Below the pieces are notes generated by a model that saw only the letters and a list, made by a program, of their open reading frames with translations, was not told the origin of the DNA and ran no database searches. From Rhizophagus clarus (taxonomy: Eukaryota > Glomeromycota > Glomeromycetes > Glomerales > Glomeraceae): a stretch of DNA of 64,000 nt. Position numbers and translations under genes: made by a program. Of this stretch, positions 57,399-64,000 are shown in pieces. The stretch's first letter is position 1, and every line of letters begins with the position of its first letter. The stretch lies in the NCBI GenBank assembly GCA_015698045.1, contig BLAL01000016.1, positions 817,501 to 881,500 on the forward strand, read 5' to 3'.

Positions 57399-60300
57399 AT
57401 GACGGACAATAATTTTGATTACGACTCTTTTGTACGCAACCCCCCCAACCCCATAGACATTGATGACCTTACCTTACAAGATTCTTTATTTTCTTCTGCT
57501 TCTCCTTCGCTCTCCCCTTGTAATTCCTTTAATATTTCTTCTCTTAACATTAACGGTCTTAAAATGTTTTCACAGAATAAGATCGAGTTATTAAATGATT
57601 TCTTTTCCCTCAAACACATCTCTTTTGGTGGTGTCGTTGACACTCATATACATCCTAAACAAATGCAATTTTTGTCTAAAAGACTTTCTAATTATTCTGT
57701 TTTTTCCTCTGTTTTGGATACCTCCCAACATGTTCGTTCTTCCGGGGGTGTCTCCCTCTTTATTGAAAATTCTTTGGCCTCTCATGTTCACACTTATAAT
57801 TCACTTTCTTCACGCTTACTTTTTGTTGACCTATATTTTAAAGGAAACATAAAGCTTCGAATTTTTGTTGTTTATATCCCTCCTCCTTCCGATCAATCCT
57901 TGCGCGATGAAACTATCGACCTCCTTATTTCCGCCTTGTCAGATGCTAAACGCTTAGGTTTTCACCACGCAGTTTGTGGCGATTTCAATATGCACCTCGA
58001 TCAATTCTACCCCATATTTTTCAATCAACCTCAAATCGCCTCCAAACGTATCCATCGTCTTTTTAATTTTCTTTTGTCAAATGGATATGTTGACTTTACC
58101 CCTGTCAATTTTTCTTCTACATCTTTGGGCACCTTTCATCGTGCGGATATTATTTCCCGCATTGATTATGTCTGGTCTTGTCCCCTTCTTAAACGCTTTT
58201 TACTCACCTCTGTCATTTTTGACGCGCGTGATCTTAGCCTTTCTGATCACAATCCTGTTATTACTTATTACGATTCTTCCTTTTTATCTTCTTCTCTTAA
58301 GCCAGCACGTGCTCGGCAGCTCCAACGACGTTCTCGTCGTATATTTTCCTTTGACTCGGTTACCCCTTCGCAATGGGAGGACTTTTCTGCTCATATTGAC
58401 AATCTGTGCAATATTTCTCCCGTTGTATTTGCTTCTTGGCACGTTAATCGTATGTGTGAATATTTACACACTAACATTATTGCTGGTGCCAATGCTATCC
58501 TACCCGCGCGAACTGTTGGTAATGACCATACCCCAAAAATTCCTAAAGACTTAGAAACCCTAATACAGCATTATCGTTTCCTTAATCGCGTTCTCCACTC
58601 TATTAGATTATTACGTAAATACTCCCGTACCTTTTCTTCTTCCCATGACCGTAAATGGTCTGGCTATTTAATTCGATTAAATAATATATTTAATTTGTAT
58701 AAATCCACTTTTTCCTCCATCCCTGTTTTACCTTCAACTTTACTTTCTTGTCGGACGGATAATTTTAATTCTTTATTTTGTACCCTTTCACATGCCTCTA
58801 AATTATTAAGAGGCTTACATCTTTTGAAAGAAAAAGAGTTTCAAGATTCTTCTATCAAGGCTCATCTGGCATCTCGTGACCAGAATTTTGATACTGACAT
58901 TTCTTCATTTATAAGCTCAGCGCTTTCTCGCTCACGTCGTCGCATCGTATTGGATCGTGTCTTTATTGATCATCCTACCACTCCTCAATTGTTGACGGAT
59001 CCTACGGACATTTCTGATGCTGTGGTTAACCATTTTCAAAATGCTGTTCCTATTAAATCCTCCCCACCTTCGCATATATCGGCTTTGCCTGATCGATGGC
59101 ACTCTGCGTATTTACCCATGGACTCTGTTTCTCCTGATATTTATAGTTCTTTATTGTCTCCTTCTTCTTTAGAGGAATGGCTCTCTACGGTTTCTTCTAT
59201 GCCCAATGGCAAAGCTCCCGGCCCTTCCATGATTACATATGAAATGCTCAAACATTTGGGACCTACCGCCAACTCCTTACTTTTGATACTGATCCGTAAA
59301 TGTTTCGCTACTGCTGACATTCCTGCTCTCTGGCGGCAAGCTATGGTTTTTCCCATCCCCAAGCCGCACGAATGGCGATGCCAATTAAAAAATACCCGTC
59401 CCATTACGCTTCTGGAAGTTATCCGAAAATCCTTTGTCAAGCTTTTTTACAACCGATTGTCCGCAGTTTTAGCTGCTCATAATGTTCTTAAAGGTGGCAA
59501 TTTTGCGGGGTTACCAGGAGGTACCTGCCGTGACCCCATCGTTACTCTTGAGTCCATCATTCATGATGCCAATTACACCAATTCTCCTCTCTGGATTTTA
59601 TCGCAAGATATTTCTAAAGCCTTTGACTCTGTCAATTTGACTATGCTGAAATTCGCTCTGGAACGCATTCGTTTACCTGCGACCGCTATCACGCTTATTT
59701 TATCTCTTTTTATGAACCGTTCAAATCGGGTGTTTACTGCCCACGGTGAGACTTCTTCCTACCGGGTTCGCATTGGTATAGACCAAGGCGAAGTGATTTC
59801 CCCGCTTTTATGGGTCATTTACATCGATCCTCTTTTGACCGTTTTGAACTCTGAGATGTTGGATCCTTATGTTTTACGATCCCCTTCATTGTCTTCCGCT
59901 GATACGGTCTCTATTCCTGATATTTCTATCAACAATCTGGTCTTTATGGATGATTCCACCCTTATTTCCTCGTCGAAGGCTGGACTGGAACATATGTTAT
60001 CAATTACAGAAGAATTCTATTCGTTGAATAATACTTCTGCCAACCATCAGAAATACGTCTTGATATCAAATTCATTGCCTTTAACCACTACAACCACTAT
60101 TCTCCCTGTGGACTTTCACTTATCCCTATCGTCTTTGAACGATATTTCTTCCATCTCCGTTACCCCTCTTTCTATTACTTCTTCTTTTCGCTTTTTAGGG
60201 GTATGGTTTAATATCAAAGGCTCTCGTGACTTTGTCAGGAAACAAATCGCCAGTGAATGTAATTCCTTTGCCGCCACTCTTCGCCCGGCCAGGCTCTCTG

Positions 60301-63035
60301 CTAAACAAGTGGTTTACCTTTATAACTCGGTGCTCATTCCTAAACTCGAGTACCGTATGCAAGTTACCCACCTCTCAGCATCGGATTGTTATGCTGCTAC
60401 ACGATCCGTACGCTCTCTCGTCAAGCATAAGGCTAACTTCTCCCGTTCTCTTCCCAACCCTATCCTTTATCTTTCCCAAGCTTTGGGACTGATTAATTTA
60501 TCTTCTCATTTGATACAATGTCATGTTAATAATTTATTTTTGATGGCTAATTCTTCTACACCTTTTATTCAGCGTTTATTTATTTATAGATTAATGTTGA
60601 TACAATTTAGGTTTTTGATCCCTATTTCTCCTTTGATGGTGGATGATTGGTCCTTATGGTCCAACATGAATATTTTTAAGTGTGATTATATCGCGTGCAC
60701 TATTGCTTCCATGGTTTCTACTCCCTTCCGCTTGCAACATGCTCAATTTTCTTCTACATTTCCGGACCTCACTCTTCCTGGCCATACCCCTTTATATACG
60801 TGTATGAGCCCGCATGTTTTCAAGGCTTGCCTCAAGGTCCTTCGGAAACGTCATCTTTATTATTTATCGCAATTAATTGCGCCTTCTGGTTCTCATCTCA
60901 TTTCCTGGACTGCTTATCGAACTGCTTATATTGCCCAACTTGCGGATAAGCGTGGCCGTTCTCTCCCTCATAAATGGTATCTAGACATCAAGGCCCATAC
61001 GACGCTTCCCGGCTCCCATGAGCAATTATCTGCTCATTATGTACGCCCTCCTTCTGTCACTTCTTCTATTGTTTTACTTCCCGGTGCCACTACAACGCAA
61101 AAGAATCGTCATTGGCTTGTTACGCTTGATGGCAATGGTGCTCCTCTTTTTGGCAAACAGCTTAGCGTTCAGCCCAAGAAAGATACCTGTGTGATTGTCC
61201 ATTGGATATCTGAATGTCTCTCTTCTCCGGGTGATGTTGTCCGCCTTCGTCCCTGTCCAGGCTGTGACGCACATGTCCCGTTTCCTTCGGCTAGTAAATA
61301 TTCTGCCGTTCCGCCTCGCTGCACCTTCAAGATTTCTTTGTTGCGATCCATGATTTTGCCTACAAATTGTGAACGCATTCGTCAATCTACTTTGGAAGTC
61401 ATTTCTCCTCATACTTGGGCTGATCTTAGTATCACAGTTCTTCCTTATTATCGGCGTCTTGATCTTTTGCCAGATTTTTCTTCTTCTTCCTCTATTATTG
61501 TGGATGATCTTATCGTGTCTCCTTATATAGATAATCAATTTTCGTTTCCTTCATCAGTTCCCCTCCCGTCAGGCTCTCACTATCGTTATTATACCGATGG
61601 TTCTTTGATTAACCTCGGTACACCTGAAGTCTCGATGGGTTGGTCTTGGGTCCAACTAATTCCCGATGCTGGATATCTCAACTCTGTTGCTACATATGCA
61701 CACGGTACTATACGGAACTGGCCTTCCTCTACCAGAGCTGAAGCTGCTGCTATTTACGCTGCTTTAAGTGTCACTCCGGCTGATTCTTCCGTTACTATTT
61801 ATACGGACTCCCAAGCTGCCGTTGATGGTTTGCGACTATGTGCATCTTCCTCCTACTCTAATAGTCGTCTGTATTACAAGACAACTAACTTTGAGCTGTG
61901 GGCTTCTATTGAGCGCCTTGTTCATTCCAAAAGTCTCGCGGTCTTTCCCGTCAAAGTCAAAGGTCATGATGGCAACTACTGGAACGAATTTGCTGATTCT
62001 CTTGCGAATTCTGCTCATCACTCTGATATGGCTCCTCTTTTGCCTGTAGACGCTTACACTTCCTCGCATCCTGTCCGTCTGGTGTATGACAATGTGGTTT
62101 GTGAATCTAATCCCAGGCGGCTCCTCAAGCTCCATTTTCAGGCCACCTTTTTGAAGGACCTTCTATCTCTCAAACGTTTTCAATTTGTATCTTGCCTGTT
62201 TGACAGCGACGACTATGTAGTGGACTGGGAACTTACCTGGTTTACTCTTAACTTTTCTCCGGCTCACGATGCCTCTTTCCAGGCTTCTCACTCTGCACGA
62301 CATTACACCTTCAAGTTTAAACTCTTCCTCGATGACTTGCCTCTCCTGGAAAAGTTAAAAGTCACCCGCTCCGATCTCTATATCGATCTTCTTACGTGCC
62401 GTTCATGTCGTGACCGTATGGAGGACTTGATGCACTTGATCCTCTGCTCTAAACGACGACCTGTCATGCATCAGATATTGCAATCTTATCAAAATCATTT
62501 ATTCTCTAAGCTTCGTGAAGCTGGTGAATTGGCTGATCAGGATCCTACACCCTTGCTCAGGAAACTCTCTTCTCTTTCTTGTTGGACCATTTCTTCTTCT
62601 AACTGGTCCTCTTATGCACTCATCCGGGGCTGTTTACCTGCCATGTTTGTTGACTTATTTGTAGAACTATCTATCCCCAGGCCGTCTGCTATGAAGGTCG
62701 TAGCTGCGTTACATAATAATTTCATCCAGAAACTTAGGACACGCATCTGGAATCCGCGTACTTATGACAAGAGTAAATGGGAAGACGTGATGAACATTAC
62801 CCTCAAATTGAAGTCTACTCCTCGGCCATCTAACTCGCCTGCCACTTCGTATGTGCCTTTCTCTTCTTTACCTCCTCCGACCCATCTCGTGACTCCACGT
62901 GACTCCGAAGTTGATTGGATCAAGAACTCGATGACTCAAGGTTTGCCCTGGTTTAAACATATGTCGGGTTTTATGGGTCGTCTAACGGTGCTACTTAATA
63001 ACAGCTTTTGCAGGATGGGATGTCGATTTTTATAG
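57399..63035 (+). CDS. LINE ORF2 protein: APE endonuclease, reverse transcriptase, RNase H, C-terminal zinc motif
   Basis: 1,878 codons; nicks target DNA, primes and reverse-transcribes its own RNA. The endonuclease covers about 45-290: SLNING near 48, VVDTH where most have ET, GDFN 194-197, RIDYVW and SDHNPV with D283/H284. Reverse transcriptase covers about 590-900: NGKAPGPS, LSQDISKAFDSV (motif A), GIDQGEVISPLLW, and FMDDS with D851/D852. RNase H covers about 1,395-1,540: TDGS D1400, RAEAAAI E1448, YTDSQAA D1470, EFADSLAN D1533, a full DEDD set. A CRSC...H...C motif starts at C1667. Presence of RNase H and APE endonuclease places it in the I group, nearest to fungal Tad-like elements. No frameshift or stop; potentially active. 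Translation start at 57,399 follows ORF1's stop by 49 nt, so reinitiation or internal entry is needed. Confidence 0.92.
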   Translation: MTDNNFDYDSFVRNPPNPIDIDDLTLQDSLFSSASPSLSPCNSFNISSLNINGLKMFSQNKIELLNDFFSLKHISFGGVVDTHIHPKQMQFLSKRLSNYSVFSSVLDTSQHVRSSGGVSLFIENSLASHVHTYNSLSSRLLFVDLYFKGNIKLRIFVVYIPPPSDQSLRDETIDLLISALSDAKRLGFHHAVCGDFNMHLDQFYPIFFNQPQIASKRIHRLFNFLLSNGYVDFTPVNFSSTSLGTFHRADIISRIDYVWSCPLLKRFLLTSVIFDARDLSLSDHNPVITYYDSSFLSSSLKPARARQLQRRSRRIFSFDSVTPSQWEDFSAHIDNLCNISPVVFASWHVNRMCEYLHTNIIAGANAILPARTVGNDHTPKIPKDLETLIQHYRFLNRVLHSIRLLRKYSRTFSSSHDRKWSGYLIRLNNIFNLYKSTFSSIPVLPSTLLSCRTDNFNSLFCTLSHASKLLRGLHLLKEKEFQDSSIKAHLASRDQNFDTDISSFISSALSRSRRRIVLDRVFIDHPTTPQLLTDPTDISDAVVNHFQNAVPIKSSPPSHISALPDRWHSAYLPMDSVSPDIYSSLLSPSSLEEWLSTVSSMPNGKAPGPSMITYEMLKHLGPTANSLLLILIRKCFATADIPALWRQAMVFPIPKPHEWRCQLKNTRPITLLEVIRKSFVKLFYNRLSAVLAAHNVLKGGNFAGLPGGTCRDPIVTLESIIHDANYTNSPLWILSQDISKAFDSVNLTMLKFALERIRLPATAITLILSLFMNRSNRVFTAHGETSSYRVRIGIDQGEVISPLLWVIYIDPLLTVLNSEMLDPYVLRSPSLSSADTVSIPDISINNLVFMDDSTLISSSKAGLEHMLSITEEFYSLNNTSANHQKYVLISNSLPLTTTTTILPVDFHLSLSSLNDISSISVTPLSITSSFRFLGVWFNIKGSRDFVRKQIASECNSFAATLRPARLSAKQVVYLYNSVLIPKLEYRMQVTHLSASDCYAATRSVRSLVKHKANFSRSLPNPILYLSQALGLINLSSHLIQCHVNNLFLMANSSTPFIQRLFIYRLMLIQFRFLIPISPLMVDDWSLWSNMNIFKCDYIACTIASMVSTPFRLQHAQFSSTFPDLTLPGHTPLYTCMSPHVFKACLKVLRKRHLYYLSQLIAPSGSHLISWTAYRTAYIAQLADKRGRSLPHKWYLDIKAHTTLPGSHEQLSAHYVRPPSVTSSIVLLPGATTTQKNRHWLVTLDGNGAPLFGKQLSVQPKKDTCVIVHWISECLSSPGDVVRLRPCPGCDAHVPFPSASKYSAVPPRCTFKISLLRSMILPTNCERIRQSTLEVISPHTWADLSITVLPYYRRLDLLPDFSSSSSIIVDDLIVSPYIDNQFSFPSSVPLPSGSHYRYYTDGSLINLGTPEVSMGWSWVQLIPDAGYLNSVATYAHGTIRNWPSSTRAEAAAIYAALSVTPADSSVTIYTDSQAAVDGLRLCASSSYSNSRLYYKTTNFELWASIERLVHSKSLAVFPVKVKGHDGNYWNEFADSLANSAHHSDMAPLLPVDAYTSSHPVRLVYDNVVCESNPRRLLKLHFQATFLKDLLSLKRFQFVSCLFDSDDYVVDWELTWFTLNFSPAHDASFQASHSARHYTFKFKLFLDDLPLLEKLKVTRSDLYIDLLTCRSCRDRMEDLMHLILCSKRRPVMHQILQSYQNHLFSKLREAGELADQDPTPLLRKLSSLSCWTISSSNWSSYALIRGCLPAMFVDLFVELSIPRPSAMKVVAALHNNFIQKLRTRIWNPRTYDKSKWEDVMNITLKLKSTPRPSNSPATSYVPFSSLPPPTHLVTPRDSEVDWIKNSMTQGLPWFKHMSGFMGRLTVLLNNSFCRMGCRFL

Positions 63036-63291
63036 TGGGCGTGTTATCCGTTATTTTGTTAGCATAGTTGCTTCTACTTTGGTTGGAATATATCAAGGGG
63101 GAAGATCTAGGGAAATTTAGTGTAATGCGATTATTCTTTTTAGTTTAATTTTATTACTTTATTTTTACTTAGGAGACTATATAGTTTTGTTTTTAGTTAG
63201 TTTTATTTTCTTTTGTTTCTTTTTATTTTTTGTAAATTGTATCAAGTTAATAATGATTAATAAAGATAAAGGCTACTATGCCGCGTTTGCC
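63036..63291 (+). other. LINE 3' UTR without poly(A) tail
   Basis: About 256 bp, T-rich in the middle, with AATAAAG near 63,260 and the terminus GGCTACTATGCCGCGTTTGCC abutting the right target duplication. No A tract or short tandem tail follows. The AATAAAGAT-then-GC-rich-end pattern is vaguely like the SINE-like unit at 20.6 kb (AATAAAGAT, then GCGTTATCAACGCC), but that one carries poly(A). Confidence 0.7.
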
Positions 63292-63306
63292 TTGAATTTA
63301 AATTCT
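63292..63306. repeat. LINE target-site duplication, right copy
   Basis: TTGAATTTAAATTCT, identical to 55,105-55,119. The CATCAGG sequence resumes seamlessly after it with TTCTTAAAGAAATTATAG as in copy A. Confidence 0.9.
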
Positions 63307-63341
63307 TTCTTAAAGAAATTATAGATATTAGTCATATGAAC

Positions 63342-63499
63342 CTATTGGCAACAGAGTCCCAAAAATCATAGCGGCTTCTACCATTAATATTGTGGTAGGC
63401 GCGGTTTCTGTCTCGGCGTATGTCAACAAGTTCGTCCATCATAGTCCAGTTCCAATGGACGTTATAGTGGGAACGACGTGAACGTGTGTGGCGAGGCAT
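63342..63499 (-). CDS. trihelix (Myb/SANT-like) gene copy B, exon 1
   Basis: Start ATG at 63,499, donor GTTCAT at 63,341. Encodes the first 52 codons. Three differences from copy A: one synonymous (GCT/GCC), one Ala to Thr and one Asn to Ser. It continues in exons 2-4 at 55,068-54,689 across the LINE. The upstream in-frame ATG at 63,628 is also retained, so the true start is not settled by comparison of the two copies. Confidence 0.7.
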
Positions 63500-63628
63500 T
63501 ATTAGTTTAGATTTGATTTTTATAATTTGATTTTGGGATGAGTAAAAATTTGAAAGAAAGTCGTAAAATGTCACTTTAAATAAAATTTGAACAATACCTC
63601 TTTGGTTTGATTTTATTTCTCGTTTCAA

Positions 63629-64000
63629 TTAAATTTAATTTATTACACTTTTCATCATTAAACATATTAATTAAATCATGTACATGTTTAATTGTTTTAA
63701 ATATAAATATCAATATATCATATTTAAAAATAAAACAATTTATTATTAGCACATTCTATTGAATTTTAAATATTTCGCATACATTTCTTAAAAAAATTAA
63801 TTTTTTTTAATCAATTTAATTAAAAATAATTAAATATTTTGCGTACATTTCTTAAAAAAATCATAAAAAAAATCTTGTACATCGTACATACAATTACTAA
63901 ATATCATCCCCTTGTGATAAATAAAAAATTACGCAACACAAATTCAACACAAATTCAACACAAATTTAACAAATTTAACGAAATTTGGCCAAAATTAATA
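63629..64000. other. CATCAGG copy B, upstream region of the trihelix-like gene, to the window end
   Basis: Matches copy A 48,298-48,684 closely, including the ACACAAATTCA short repeat. No gene of its own. Confidence 0.6.

Larger units (their letters stand above)
55120..63291 (+). mobile_element. full-length I/Tad-like LINE retrotransposon, 8.17 kb
   Basis: Complete non-LTR element: about 103-bp 5' UTR, ORF1 (55,223-57,349), 49-bp gap, ORF2 (57,399-63,035), about 256-bp 3' UTR, and a 14-15 bp target duplication. No LTRs. Both frames are intact, and all catalytic motifs checked are present. GC content is clearly higher than its surroundings, and its C residues are not eroded, unlike the dead LINE at 23-26 kb, pointing to a recent insertion. 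The 3' end reads GCCGCGTTTGCC with no poly(A) tail. It lies antisense to the trihelix-like gene, inside intron 1. Confidence 0.92.
53632..64000. mobile_element. CATCAGG element copy B, carrying a LINE, runs off the window
   Basis: Begins CATCAGGAAATTTTATAGGG at 53,632, is collinear with copy A to 55,119, is interrupted by the LINE (55,120-63,291), and resumes at 63,292 to the window end, matching copy A 47,961 to about 48,684. Differences from copy A are few substitutions, small indels and five extra satellite units. The right terminus lies outside. Confidence 0.85.

Noticed and set aside
46741..64000. Reading the two CATCAGG copies as long terminal repeats around one retroelement
   Set aside because: The copies have inverted, not TG...CA, termini; copy A is complete with TA flanks; the sequence between them includes an unrelated foldback element and AT-rich flank.

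Overview
The window looks like nuclear DNA of an AT-rich filamentous fungus. Pointers are short spliceosomal introns (76-86 nt, GTAAGT donors, pyrimidine-tract acceptors), a two-finger Msn2/Seb1-type C2H2 regulator, long A/T homopolymer tracts and a very heavy transposon load. Low GC plus an I/Tad-like LINE, hAT relics, a possible Crypton-type recombinase relic and a small trihelix (Myb/SANT-like) gene fit an arbuscular mycorrhizal fungus (Glomeromycotina, Rhizophagus-like). That assignment is inference; no rRNA or marker gene is present.

Layout. 1-2.5 kb: one convincing host gene, an Msn2/Seb1-like zinc-finger regulator on the minus strand with one intron. 2.5-16 kb: AT-rich desert with microsatellites and a diverged tandem duplication. 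16-19.5 kb: a GC-capped hairpin, a fragment resembling a tyrosine recombinase N-terminus, an inverted-repeat element and an orphan small ORF. 20.6 kb: a 147-bp SINE-like insertion with a 14-bp target duplication. 23-26.3 kb: a decayed LINE split by a MITE. 26.8-28.6 kb and 44.7-46.1 kb: two decayed members of one unidentified multi-exon family. 29.3-31.6, 38.5-39.7 and 40.85-42.1 kb: three plus-strand arrays of 30-40 nt exon-like segments separated by intron-like spacers with hairpins and branch-point-like motifs. 32.16-36.74 kb: a decayed hAT transposon. 43.1-44.7 kb: a 1.58-kb foldback element.

The right end holds a three-level nest. A second copy of the foldback element (from 52,714) was entered at a TA by a terminal-inverted-repeat element, here called CATCAGG after its termini. 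That element was entered in turn by a full-length, apparently intact LINE (55,120-63,291). An unnested CATCAGG copy at 46,741-50,299 supplies the empty site for the LINE, and the foldback copy at 43.1 kb supplies the empty site for CATCAGG, so the order of events can be read directly.

Best candidate for something undescribed: the CATCAGG element. It has TA-flanked inverted termini and a 50-bp subterminal satellite rich in palindromes (4 units in one copy, 9 in the other). Its only recognisable gene is a four-exon, 128-codon trihelix-like DNA-binding protein; no transposase is visible. The LINE sits antisense inside intron 1 of that gene, leaving all four exons intact. The tandem micro-exon/hairpin-intron arrays are the second candidate.
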